Shown here: positions 1-44,800 of the stretch, piece by piece
Numbering within the stretch: position 1 is the stretch's first letter
Layout: the number at the start of each line of letters is the position of its first letter
Made by a program: the position numbers and the translations under genes
Assembly: GCA_028751875.1 (NCBI GenBank)
Contig: CM054153.1
Location: forward strand, 11,263,136 to 11,327,135
From: Rapana venosa
Taxonomy: Eukaryota > Mollusca > Gastropoda > Neogastropoda > Muricidae
Length of the DNA: 64,000 nt
Reading direction: 5' to 3'
The notes under the pieces: model-generated
Database searches by the model: none
The model's input: only the letters and a program-made list of their open reading frames with translations
Told to the model about the DNA's origin: nothing

Positions 1-2619
1 TTTCCTATTTCTTTTCTCCTGTCTGTCCTGTTTTTGTAGGAACTCAGAAGCTGTTAAAAATATGTTGAAGGTAAACTGCTTTAAAAAAAAAAAAGAAACT
101 TTTAATACAATCATTCTTTTGTAGACACTTTCTGACAAGAAAAACTTAAGTTTTATATGCCATACCTATTTTTTTGACAATATTTTTTGTCATTGAAATA
201 TCACACAGGAAATCAAATACCATCAAGACTTTAAACAAGTGAATTATATCTTATTTCAGAATAACCTTTGAAGCAATACCTGCTATTTTCCTTCATGGTC
301 TTGAATACCTGAAAACCTATACATACAGACCAGTCCTGTTACTATGACTTGGCATTTACCCCTAAAACATTTAATGAACAAACACAATATCACCAACGCT
401 ACTTTAAACATGCAATATGACACACAATTCATTCACAAGATCAGTTGTATGGTTGTACAACACTCGCTCGTGGTAAGTACAAAGCTATTAAAGTTGTCAA
501 ATGCACACACACACACACACACACAGCAAACTGAATTATGACTGTTATTTTCACCCATATTGATTAGTTAGCAAGCTGTATGTTAGATATACAGCCCAGC
601 CAACCACAGAAGCCATATCAAGACAAGACGAGAGTGCTGAACACTTGGCTTGAGATCCAGAATCTGAACAGGTGCCCATCTTATAAAGCAAGTGGTGGAT
701 ATAGCAGCAATCTAAGATTAAAAAAAAAAAAAATCTGAACATGGTACATTACAGAACCCATCATTACTGATTAATTAGAAGGGAAGCCCATCAGATTTCT
801 AGTCCAGCACCAAAAGCCTTTTTCTGCTAACTTTGAAGTGCTGACAGCGGCATGATCTTTCTCAGCACTCTACATTAATTTCGCATGGATGATTTGACAT
901 CACAACTCCTTGGTGGATTGAGAAACAATCACACACAAATGTTACATCTAAGTCAGTCAGATTGGCAGACTCACATGCAAGCAGCAGCATTTTTGAGAGG
1001 GAAGATAAAATCCAAATGGATTGGATTTGCGTTTAGTTAAAAGAAATACTACTGAGCAGTATGACAACAAAACAACCGTCAAACGCTGACTACTGAATTT
1101 TCACTGTGGCTTACTGTCACATACCAAAATATGGACAAACTGGGATTATTTCATTGCATAGTGCATCCCAACAAACTTTTTTTTGACATCTGAAAGGTAA
1201 ACAGTACTTTTCTTACTATAGTCTAATTCCACATTATGAATACGGATATTCTTTACAATGATCTGTATACAAATCATGTTTGGCAATTTTGTTTTGGTGT
1301 GCGTACACTGCTGTGTAGTTCTGTCTCTTTTATTTTATTTGAGGGCTTTGCCAAGTTTTTTCCCCAATGTTTTCTTTTTTGTTCTTTTCTTTATCTATTT
1401 AGTTTTCTATGGTTTCACCTGAATAATGGTTTATTTTCTCAATCTAAATTTTTTCCCCCACACAGATGAAAGACAATCCTTTACAACATAATTCACTACA
1501 GGTTTAGACAAACTCCATCTCACAAAAAAAGGGGGATAAAAACCCACAAGTTATGTTACTCAACTACATTATGATAAACAAAGCACTTAATGAATGGCAA
1601 AGTACGGAAAAGGGAACGTTATCATTTATCAAAATGACAGCAAACCCACCAACCTTGATAGCCGTGTATGACCTCTGAATATGCTGAAGTACAAATTTTA
1701 ACATACCAAATATTATTGGTGTATTCTTAATCACTGCTGTAGATATTATTTACAACTGACAGCACATCATTTCTAACTGGCCTAGTAATTTCACTGTTAT
1801 GCCACTGCTAATGTAAAGATTAGATTTCAAACAGTATATCAGCGATATATTATCAAAGGCTACAATTCAGAGAAATTTATCACTTACCTCAGAATCATGA
1901 GAAAGAAATTATTATGAAACTTTCCAGATTATTTTATTTTCTGAAGTATTCTCATCATTACTGTTGTCCAATGTGCACAAAATCAAGTAATTAGAACAGC
2001 ATTTCATTATGCTAGACTAACACTGAAAGCTAAAAGGACATAATTAAGTGTGAAACTTGACAATGCAATGAATCTTTGAGAAACCAAACCCATATTTTTT
2101 TTATACTATGTGTTTAACCTCTTCAAAATTATGTAAAATGATTTTCACAGCCATCACAGACACACAGGACATTGCACCCATGTATGCAAGCACCCCCCTA
2201 TTAACCCACCTACCCATCCATACTTAGATAAACGCACACATACATACACACTATCATACCAAACAACCCTACTTTCCATCCAAATGACAGAAAAACCCAG
2301 ATATGTTACAGACATCTCAGATCTTATATAATCTAGATTAACCATCATTAAGAAAAACAACACCTCCTCTTACTGAAATCATAGAGGTTACTATTTAACA
2401 TTCCTTATACAAACCTTCACCAGAGGATTAAGTCACCGTAAAAGTTTATCACGATTTAACCAAGGAATTTATTACATCATATGTCATTCAAAGAGCTGTT
2501 GAAAAATCCTAAGTAGAATGTGTGAAGACAATACAGACAAGAAAAGTGGACTTTCTAATGCCTTACAATTCCTTCCCATAATAATAATATTAATGATAAA
2601 AAGCCATCATTGAGGATAA
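1..2619. other. AT-rich stretch left of the last TTLL exon seen
   Basis: No convincing exon on either strand. A segment at 570-680 resembles one at 48485-48660 (CCAACCACAGA..GCCATATCA), so it is a dispersed repeat. The TTLL 3' exons may lie here unrecognised or beyond the edge. Confidence 0.5.
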
Positions 2620-2890
2620 ACATAGTGCAGTGATGAATGATGATGAAGACTTCATACCGATAGTATGAAGAATAGAGACATATGGTGAGAGAGAAGACAA
2701 CGATGAAGAACACATACATACAGCAGTAGAGAAGATGGCAGTATGAAGAATACAGATACACAGTGAGAGGGGAGAGGACAATGAAAAGAGAAGTCGACAG
2801 GATGAAAAGTAACATACGTACAGTGGCAGAGAAGATGACAGGATGAAGGATACATACAAACATCGGTAAAGAAGATGATGATGACGACAA
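2620..2890. repeat. Diverged tandem repeat, AG-rich
   Basis: About four imperfect units with AGAAGATG, ATGAAGAATAC and ACATACATACAG. Open frames here follow from the composition and are not taken as genes. Confidence 0.55.
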
Positions 2891-2922
2891 TAAAGAATAC
2901 CTACACACAGTGGTCAACTCAC

Positions 2923-35908
<32,986 letters not shown>

Positions 35909-36225
35909 GGCAAAGCAAGCCGGCTTTGTCGTGTCAGTGATGTAACTGTGGTCAACTTATCTGTAGCCCCACATGCTCAATGAAGGATACTGTGCCTTTT
36001 TTATCACACACCTCCACCCATGCTTAGTGTCAGTCTCAGATAGCTCACACAAGCACCCACTGTGTGGCTTTTTATGTTCAGCCGAAACACAAACCACCGT
36101 CTCCCTTTCTGATTTCTGCTTGTAGCTTGTGTTGGTGCTCTTTTGCACTTCTTTTCTTGATGATTTAAAATGGAAAAAAAATTCACTTATTCTGTGCAGG
36201 TGTTGTGAAAGGCCAGAGATAACGT
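35909..36225 (-). other. Probable 5' UTR exon of the TTLL gene
   Basis: Upstream of the TTLL start codon the minus strand runs to a strong acceptor (TTTTTTTTTCAG just above 36225). This suggests that the 5' UTR is spliced and that the transcription start lies further right, possibly in the CpG-richer stretch near 37.9-38.4 kb. No core promoter motif is claimed. Confidence 0.45.
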
Positions 36226-38560
36226 CTGAAAAAAAAACGAAAACAGTTTTATTAAAAAGAAAATTACACATTATATAATACTAAATGATAAATCTGTAGT
36301 AATTGACAGGATCTGAGGACTGCCAGAATGTAACAAAATGAGACCATGTATATATATGAAAGTTAAAAATGATGACATCCACAATTGTCAGGGGAAAAAA
36401 ATCAGCTTGATATCACTATTTCAAGTATTTGGGCAATCAGGCATGCACAGGTTCTCATAAAAGTTGACAGTGATTCTGATTTTGATATTCAGACTTATTA
36501 CTTTATATTTACATCATTTCCAAGTTGATCATTGGTGACACAATCTACAGAATTATGTGCTGTGAAAAAGGGGTTCCCAATGGCTTATTTTCAAATGAAA
36601 TATAACTTTACCCCCCCCCCCCCCCCCCCCAAACTCTTAAACTTGATCAACTCCCACATAGCTTGATTCAATTTCATTTTTATATTTTTTTAACTGAGGG
36701 CTGGATGAAAAAATATACCATTGTGCTTATACTTTTCCCTCTATAAAAATGTTAATTCTTTTAAAAAAAAGTTCTTTCATCATGATAATTTTTACTGAAG
36801 TCACACAGCAGGTTCAAATCTTCAATTGTCTTGGCACAGTCTGGCTAATTAAAGTTAGGGCTTTTAAAAAAACCCAAACAATTATCCATGTTTTAGGTGG
36901 GTTTTTTTTATATCAGATTTTCAGTTTTTCCTTTCCACAATTTCCCAAGTTAACTTCTTTTTACTCCCTGTGCCTTGCTCCTTGTCCTTACTAAGCATAT
37001 GCACATGCAGAAGATTAAGTAAATACATGTATAATTTACATTTAAACATTAAAGATATCATTACATCAGAATTCCCTGATTATCTAGACACATGACAACA
37101 CCCAGCATATATTAAAAACTTCAAAAACATTATGGATTATAAGTCTATACACCTTATTACACATCTATAGTGTGAATCCCTTGGCAGATAAAATATGGTG
37201 TGTTTTTGGCTGTGAATCTTTCATCAATTAACGGAAAAACAGAAAATGGAAAACTACTGTCTAACATCCTAGTTAACTGAAATTTACAAACCTGACAGCT
37301 TTTATTTCCTATCTGATCCTTTCTTCTGCTCAACAGACTGGATGCATTAATCAGTAACACTAGTTTCAGCTGGTAAACAAAAAAGGCCTTTACCAACTGA
37401 ACAATTCCAATATAGATGATGGATTATCAAACTTTCTTGGCAACTCTAGAAAGTTATGATTTTACCCATACCTGCATGCAGACTTCATGAACAAACGAGA
37501 AAACACTTGGAAGTTTCCATTCCATAACTTTAAAAAAATAATTTTTTCAACAGATCCTTTGTGAGAGTTGTACTGTCCATGAAATAACCAAGTTAGGTTT
37601 GTTTGATTTTTTTAAAACTTGAAAATCTATGTATTATTACCGCTTGTGGGTGCTGTTTTAAACTGAAATTTAAAACTCTCCTATGACTTTTACCCCTGTA
37701 AACTACTGCTGGTATTCCTCCAAGATGAAAAAGGCATTGTGAGAGATAAACAAAAATGTCAAAGCTATGCATGATGTCCCAATTCAGTTTGTGTACTAAG
37801 ATGCACATTACAATGATACCATACACACACAATCTTCAGTCACCAGCTTTGGTCTAGGTGCACGACTCCGTATTCATATTTCATAGCACACACACACACA
37901 CACGGCCATATGGCAGACTGATCAAATCAAGTTGATATTGGTCACGTTCGTAACTGGCAGTGAACACGTAAGCCTGCCGTTGGGATGCAAAGTAAGCTCC
38001 TGTGAATTTATCGACTATTACTTTGAAATGCGACGCACACATAAAAACGTCAACATGCCAATACTCATGATCTACGTCCCGATAGCTGTGTATTTACAGT
38101 TGAACTATCCCAAGGAACTGCGTGATTTTCAAAGGTCACGATCTTGGAAAATTGCAAACTTAAAGCAATCATTAGGTAAATTAAATAGCACGCTTGAATC
38201 TCAAAGCACATCGCATGCACAAACTTTCAAAGAAAGTTGACCTTCTAATATGTGGCGGCTCCGCTGAAGTTGATGGTATCAGCCCTCCAATACGTCCCGC
38301 CGCGTCCATATTGTTTAAACATGGCCGACATACACGTCCGCGCAATGAAAAGTTTACAACTTATTCCTCATGAGGCTCTTTAAGCTAAAACCAATTCCAA
38401 AATGTCAAAGTTCGTGATAAAATAAACAGATGATATGAAAACATGCAATTATAAGTAAATATAATCGATATATTAAAGAAATTTTGCTAAAACATTTGGG
38501 ACTATTTCGTTACTCGTTGCTGGGTGTTCAAAACTACTTCACTACAGGACTCAGCGTTGT
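36226..38560. other. Region upstream of TTLL, candidate promoter zone
   Basis: 36.2-37.9 kb is AT-rich without features. 37.9-38.4 kb has more CpG than its surroundings (e.g. CGTCCCGCCGCGTCCATATT) and is nearly free of repeats, as expected near a transcription start. Direction cannot be fixed by eye. Confidence 0.4.
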
Positions 38561-38695
38561 TCGCTTGAGGGCTTTTATATGATCCGAACTGCCACTGTCT
38601 TGAATGAGATTGTACAAACAGTTCAATTTTTTTTTAAAAATCAGTTTGGTGGGTGACAATGTTTAAGGCTCATTAAAATACTAAACATAAGGTTC

Positions 38696-38699
<4 letters not shown>

Positions 38700-38737
<38 letters not shown>

Positions 38738-38959
38738 ACAGGCTCAGGTGTGTGTGTGCAGGTAGGTGTGTGTGTGTGTGTGCATGTGTGTTTGTTTTAA
38801 ACCTAAAAGGAAAATAAAGAATTAAACAGATGAATAAGCAATCTGCATTACACATTTTTAATTTCTTTTATCAGTGTGAATAAAACATTTTAAAGTTGAA
38901 TGAATACCACTGCTCAATTAATGTTTACTTGCATCTTTTTCATGCCCCCCCCTCTCCCC

Positions 38960-39021
<62 letters not shown>

Positions 39022-39073
39022 ACAAAAAACAAAGTCTACTCCTCGTTTATTTAGACTATAGATATAGGTGTGT

Positions 39074-39105
<32 letters not shown>
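38700..39105. repeat. (GT)n and (GA)n tracts
   Basis: GT at 38699-38736 and 39068-39105, GA at 38962-39018. Confidence 0.85.
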
Positions 39106-39164
39106 TTCATTCCTTGGCTAAACATCCAAGGTTTACCAATGGTGAGATTTTATGTTTGTGAATT

Positions 39165-39312
39165 TTATATTTTTATTTATTTATAGGATAATGGAATAAG
39201 CACTCATGTGCTTTTTTTACATCCAGTCCCCATGTGTTTGCAGTTTTGTAAATTTTGTCATCTATTCCCACTGGCACACAATGGCCTACTCTTCCAAAAA
39301 GCCGAACAGGTT
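39165..39312 (-). mobile_element. SINE family A tail
   Basis: Contains GGATAATGGAATAAGCACTC and CACACAATGGCCTACTCTTC in reverse orientation. It joins a LINE-type tail at 39316. Confidence 0.72.
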
Positions 39313-39315
39313 TTA

Positions 39316-39440
39316 ATAATAATAATATATGGAATTTATATAGCGCTGAATCTTGTAAAGAACAAACAACTCGAAGCGCTTTTAACATGTGCACAAGCAC
39401 ATTGTATTACTCGTACCCTCACACAACACGTATCAAGCCG
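39316..39440 (-). mobile_element. LINE 3' end, (ATT)n tail
   Basis: Plus strand reads (AAT)n then GGAATTTATATAGCGCTGAA and TCGAAGCGCTTTTAACATGT; a 5'-truncated copy. Confidence 0.68.
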
Positions 39441-39559
39441 CTGATGTTGTTGAATTAGTTCATTTATAAATACAAATGAGAGTATTGCCTTCTTCTTTTT
39501 TGTATGTTTCTCAGCTGGAGCTCCAAGGTTCACCAATGGTGAGAGTTTTGTGTATGCTA

Positions 39560-39853
39560 AAAAAAAGGTAAAGGAGTCCCATAACCTATAAGGTCGTAGG
39601 GGAGCGAGGCGTCAGAGACCTCACTTCTCTAGGGCCAGCATATTGAGGGCGGTGCCCATCTCCTCTCCCTCGCTGCTTTACCTTCCCTGACCCTAAAGAG
39701 GGCAGGTACCCATTTACAGCTGGGTGAACTGGGGGAACTGTACTGAAGCCAAGGCGCGCAAACGGTCACCCATCCAACTGGTAACCACGCTCAACGCTGC
39801 TTAACTTGGCTGGGGGAAAGCGAGTGCTCCAACCACTGAGCTATCCCGTCCCC
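39560..39853 (-). mobile_element. tRNA/5S chimeric SINE, copy with 12-bp target duplication
   Basis: Same element as at 43826, reversed. TTGTGTATGCTA flanks it at 39548-39559 and 39854-39865. It interrupts an older dispersed repeat (39508-39945), dating the SINE as younger. Confidence 0.83.
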
Positions 39854-39967
39854 TTGTGTATGCTACTGTTTTTTAAACCTACCACAAAGGCAGCTGTATT
39901 CTGATATTGGGGATAGTGTCTAAAACACAGCACCAGTGTGCATGCATTCATTTACATATTTTCTGTC

Positions 39968-40575
39968 ATCCTTTCTTACCAGCAATAATGGCCTACTCTT
40001 CTCAAAGGCAGAATGGGTTTTAAGTGTGTGCCAGATGTTCTGCATGCGTTCACACATGGGACCTCGGTTTATAGTCTCATTCAAAGGACTTTTGGGGGAA
40101 TGGAATTAAAAAATTTCTATTTTATTTTATTCTTTTATATTGATGATAATGGAAATAAGCACTTATGTGTTTTTTTACATCCAGTTCCCATGTGTATGCG
40201 GTTTTGTAAATTCTGTCATTTGTTCCCACCGGCACACAATGGCCTACTCTTACGAAAAGTGGAACAGGATTTAATGTGTGCGCAAGATGTTCTGCATGCG
40301 TTTGCACATGGGGCCTCGGTTTATAGTCTCATCCGAAGGACTTTGGGGAGAGTGTAGTCTGTACTGATGTTAACTCCAGGGGAAAATATCCTCTTGAACG
40401 GGAATCGAACCCAGGTTGTCAGATTGCGAGCGCAATGTTCTAACCGCTAGGTTATCCCGTGTTAACTCTAGGGGGAAAATCCCCTTGAATGGGTGCCTTG
40501 GTGGTGGCTCGATCCTGGGCCATCAGATCATGAGGGCAGCGCTCTGTCCACTAGGCTATTCCTCCCTTCCCTTCC
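39968..40575 (-). mobile_element. SINE family A copies, overlapping or tandem, plus other tRNA-like heads
   Basis: Two body segments (39975-40095 and 40105-40350) carry the family motifs, followed by reversed tRNA-like heads: CGGGAATCGAACCCAGGTTG (40398) and GCTCGATCCTGGGCCATCAG (40507). Several insertions seem to have piled up here. Confidence 0.65.
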
Positions 40576-40739
40576 TACCTGTACTGCTTTTTAAATGTTT
40601 ATTTATGAAATGACACTATCACAATTTCTTTAAAAACTTTTGTAGTGTCGGGATAGCCAATTCTTTAGAGTGTCAAACTTGTGATTTGCAGGAAAGCGAA
40701 GGCACAAGTTCAAATGCCTGCTAAGATGTCCTTTTTTTG

Positions 40740-40890
40740 TGTGTGTTTTGTTCCTTGGCAAGAACTCCAAGGTTCGCCAATGGTAAGATTTTGTGCATAT
40801 TTCTGTTTTCGCCCACCATTAAAGGTAGCCACATTCTGACTTCGGGGTGATGTCTTAACATGACACCAGTGTGCATGCATTTAAACAAAA
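40740..40890 (+). repeat. Dispersed module D
   Basis: Long copy that includes the distal part ATGACACCAGTGTGCATGCA. Flanks the SINE cluster. Confidence 0.68.
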
Positions 40891-41261
40891 TAAATGTTGT
40901 CGTCTATTCCTACCGACACACAATGGCCTAATCTCCCAAAAGGCGAAATGGGTGTTTACATGTGTTCAAGATGTTCTGTGAGAAAACATGGACAAGGACA
41001 GAATGAAAAAAAAAAAAGAAGATAGACAGACAGCACGAGTGTGCATGGGAGAGACTACACGTGTGTTAAAAGACGATTCACACTTGATACCATTTTTATA
41101 GTGGAAAAAAAAAGACACAAATTAAGTTACAGGGATTAATCAATTTTTATTGATCAAACAGTCAAGTCTTGTGATGACAGGATGTGCTAATGTTATTCTT
41201 TTGACTCAATTAACACACACACACACATTCTGCAGCTAACATCAGTACTGACTCCACTCCC

Positions 41262-41475
41262 CCCAAAAGGATGAGACTATAAACCAAGGTCCCATGTGCA
41301 AATGCATGCAGAACATCTTGTGCACACTTTAAAAGGCCATTGTGTGCTACTGGGAACAGATGACAAAAATGACAAAAATGATGAAACTGCACACACATGG
41401 GGACTGGATGTAAAAAAGCACATGAGTGCTTACTCCATTGTCCTCGAAATAAAAGAATGAAACAAAAATAAATAA
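41262..41475 (+). mobile_element. SINE family A body and tail
   Basis: Contains GAACATCTTGTGCACACTTT, GGGGACTGGATGTAAAAAAG and the CCATTGTCCTCGAAATAAAA end. Lies directly downstream of the zinc-finger exon stop. Confidence 0.72.
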
Positions 41476-41540
41476 ATAAATGAAATGAAGCACACACACA
41501 CATTCCTAAAAAAGCCCAGACACACTGGTGACAGCACACA

Positions 41541-42989
41541 TCATAAGTCCCTTACAGACATCTCTCTCAGATGGATCATTTTGTGCTTCGTCAACGTGCC
41601 TTTTTCCGTAAACGCCTTCTTGCAAATGTCACACTCAAAAGCTTTGACACCGTGTGAACTAACTTATGCTTTTCCACAGACACCGCCTGTGTAAAACGCT
41701 TCAAGCAGACGTCACACTGAAAGGGTTTCACCCCTGTGTGAGTCAGCTGGTGCCTTCGAAAGTTCCACTGGAATGGAGAATGTTTTACCGCATTCTTTGC
41801 AGGAAAGTGGACCCTGAGGTTTTGTGTGTGAGGTCGGCGCTATCAGCGCAGGGTGGTCAGGATGTGCACAGGCCATGTGACTCCGCAACAGACTGGGAAA
41901 GGCCAAGTGTTTGCTGCAGACCTCACAGGGGTAAGTTTTCACACCGCTGACAGAGTGGTCCTGCCATGTGAGCTATCATGTGGATCTTATAGGAGTAGGT
42001 GTGCTGGAAAGTTTGGTCGCAAATATAACATTTACGGGTTTCCCACTTAGGCCTTTGTCTTTTGGGAGCTTGTCCTGAATGGACTAGCTGGTGGACCTTC
42101 AAGGTATAGGGCGAGGGAAATGTTCTTGGGCATGAAGCGCACATGTGTCGTCCTGGCCCAAAGTGAGTTTTCATGTGATTTTTTAAGGAGCTGGACTGGC
42201 TAAACTTTTTGTTGCAGATATCACAGGAAAATGGCCTAAGACCAGCGTGGACGATCAACTGATGTCTTTTCAGACTAAACCTGGCTTTAAAAGCGGCAGC
42301 GCAATTTCACAGATGTATGGTTTGAGAGAAGAGTGTTTTCTCTGGTGTCTTTGCAGGCTCCGTCTGACAGCAAAAGTTTGACCACATTTATCGCATATGT
42401 AGGATTTGGAATGATCACTCATGTGGTTCAACAGATCCCAGGGCTGAGAGAAACCCTCACCGCATTCTTTACAAGCCAAGGGATTCTCTGCACCTAAGCC
42501 ACACTTGTGATTCCCTAAACGTCTTTCTGTCCTGAAAGTCTTTCCACACACATCACACTTGAATATAATATTCTCTTCAGAGTGAATCAGCTGATGGTGC
42601 TGCAAGTTTCTCCTGCGCTTAAACATCTTGCCACACGTCTCACATTCAAAGCTTCTCTGCTCCTGATGAATTTCCTGATGTGAAATCAGGCTGGGCATAG
42701 CCCTGAACTTTGCACTGCACGAACTGCACGCGAACTGCTTGTCAGTGTGGGTCAATGTATGGCGTTTCAAGGTCGACCGCCTGAAGAATGCCATGCCGCA
42801 CCTTTCACATGAGAACGTTCTTTCCCCAGTGTGGATAATCTTGTGCTCTCTCAGGGATTTGTGAGAGGAGTAAATTTTCCCGCACACGTCACACTGATTG
42901 GGTCCGCGACTGCCATCTGTAGCTGTTTTGGTTGAGGGCTGGGGATGACAGAAGACTTCCTGGATCATGGAAGATGGCAAATTGTAGCT
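41541..42989 (-). pseudogene. C2H2 zinc-finger gene exon, about 15 fingers, four frame breaks
   Basis: A tandem array of C2H2 fingers, a nucleic-acid-binding fold typical of nuclear transcription regulators. Fingers include CDVCGKIYSSHKSLREHKII, CERCGMAFFRRSTLKRHTLT, CETCGKMFKRRRNLQHHQLI, CDICNKKFSQSSSLKNHMKT and, last, [20 protein letters not shown]. The fifth finger lacks its second His pair. A good acceptor (TGTTTCAG) precedes SYNLPSSMIQEVF, so upstream exons may exist but were not found. The frame breaks at about 42305 (base missing between ATT and GC), 41940-41960 (one base extra), 41760 (one C extra before TTTCGAAGG) and 41652 (one base missing in the linker). Finger spacing is perfect once each is allowed for. 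It is either a recently broken gene or an intact gene with assembly errors; I favour the latter moderately. Stop codon at 41541-41543. Confidence 0.75.
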
Positions 42990-43175
42990 CTGAAACATAG
43001 TGGAATACATTAGCCTCAAAGACTATTTAAAAAAAAAAAATCTCAAAATGCGAACAGATAAAACATCCCCCCAAAAAGCACAGTGTCCAATACTTACACA
43101 CGAGAAAACAGCCCTCCTCCAACTCAAACCGACAAGACATGGGCAGAAGTCAAATCACAACACACTAACTGACAA

Positions 43176-43362
<187 letters not shown>

Positions 43363-43369
43363 GACAGAG

Positions 43370-44174
43370 ACCTCAAAAGATTTATTCACAAAAAGGCCAT
43401 TGCCATACATGAAGGGGGGTTGCCAAGCTGCTTAGTATTTTAGTGAGAAAAATAAGGAAGCACAAACCCCCCAAAAATGTTATTGTATAACCACAACCAC
43501 CACAATAAAAAAGTTACAAAAAATTTGACTTAAGAAACCAAGATATCTCTTATTCTAAAGGCTTTACACAAACATAAAGCAAGGCTGCGCACAATCTCCG
43601 GGTGACTAGATGCCATGAGTAGACAGAATCTAAATAAATAAGGCTGTCTACTATACTTTACCGGAATGTAATTGTCTTACATCTTCTAATACTGGACAGC
43701 ACAGCACAAAATGCACTTCATCTTCCACTGTTTGCTTACATAATGGGCATAGCAACCTGAGGTCATCATCATCAGGTTCTATATATCTAAATTTATGAAC
43801 ATTTATGTCTGATACACCAAGTCTAGGGGGACGGGATAGCTCAGTGGTCGGAGCACTCACTTTCCCCCAGCCAAGTTAAGCAGCGTCGAGCGTGGTTACC
43901 AGTTGGATGGGTGACCGTTTGCGTGCGCCTTGGCTTCAGTACAGTTCCCCCAGTTCACCCAGCTGTAAATGGGTACCTGCCCTCTTTAGGGTCAGGGAAG
44001 GTAAAGCAGCGAGGGAGAGGAGATGGGCGCCGCCCTCAATATGCTGGCCCTAGAGAAGTGAGGTCCCTGACGCCTCGCTCCCCTACAACCTTATAGGTTA
44101 TGGGACTCCTTTACCTTTATCCTCCTTATACACCAAGTCTAAACTTAGACATAATTCTTTTCAAATGTATGTCC

Positions 44175-44175
<1 letters not shown>
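43370..44175 (-). mobile_element. LINE 3' fragment with C-terminal zinc knuckle, split by a SINE
   Basis: Minus-strand peptide LRLLCPLCKQTVEDEVHFVL followed by CCPVLEDVRQ is the CCHC-like end common to non-LTR retrotransposon proteins. The frame continues across the SINE (43826-44127) if the insert and one target copy are ignored: KRIMSKFRLGVSDINVHKF. The 3' end reads into GAATAAATC and a (CTGT)n(CT)n tract, seen on the plus strand as (GA)n(GACA)n at 43220-43362. Confidence 0.75.
43826..44127 (+). mobile_element. tRNA/5S chimeric SINE, copy with 14-bp target duplication
   Basis: Starts GGGGGACGGGATAGCTCAGTG, which fits a tRNA A box (TAGCTCAGTGG), then from about 43870 runs into CCAAGTTAAGCAGCGTCG and TTGGATGGGTGACCG, matching the 5S rRNA internal promoter (box A, intermediate element, box C). 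A unique body of about 180 bp follows. ATACACCAAGTCTA is present at 43812-43825 and again at 44128-44141. Inserted in a minus-strand LINE. Confidence 0.85.

Positions 44176-44176
<1 letters not shown>

Positions 44177-44261
<85 letters not shown>
44177..44261. repeat. (GA)n tract
   Basis: About 85 bp of GA, where the LINE fragment at 43370-44175 stops. Confidence 0.88.
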
Positions 44262-44264
<3 letters not shown>

Positions 44265-44800
44265 CAGAAATGACACAGAAAGACACACAGAGACAGATAC
44301 AGAGAGAGACACACACAGAGATAGATAGACAGAGAACTACAGCACAATTAAATGAGAGAGTTGAAGACTGAGTGACGATGATTACAATAATTCATTAGAG
44401 TACATTTTCACTCAGTCATGATAACAGACTGTATTTAAATCCATTTATATACCAAATGCAAAAGACAGAGAAAGAGAGAGAGAGAGGGAGGGGAAGGGGG
44501 AGAGAAAGAAAGCCAGAGAGAGAGAGAGAAAAAGACAGAGAGAGTGGAGGGATGGAGGAAGGGAAACAGGTTAATCAGAACATTATTTATGGGGTGGGGG
44601 TGGGATGAAGTATTTGGCTGTACAGTACACTAACGAGTCAAGATAGGTGATAACTTTATCAATTATTCATAAAGAAAAATTCTGGCAGGTGAAGCACTAC
44701 TAAAGATAAAGACAATAAAGCATTCAAAACAAACCACTAGTCAAAACTCCTAAACGCACAGTTATCAATTCTTTGCATCGTGTAGTAATTCTTCTTCTTC

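Noticed and set aside
551..742. Minus-strand 63-codon frame as a further TTLL exon
   Set aside because: The segment is shared with 48485-48660, so it is a dispersed repeat; no phase-compatible splice sites.
2555..2917. Ser/Leu-rich minus-strand frames
   Set aside because: Produced by a diverged AG-rich tandem repeat; three frames are open at once.
37932..38240. 102-codon plus-strand frame
   Set aside because: No recognisable domain, no matching splice context, and it overlaps the probable TTLL promoter zone.
43826..43930. Functional 5S rRNA gene
   Set aside because: Only the internal control region matches; 5S ends are replaced by a tRNA-like head and a SINE body.
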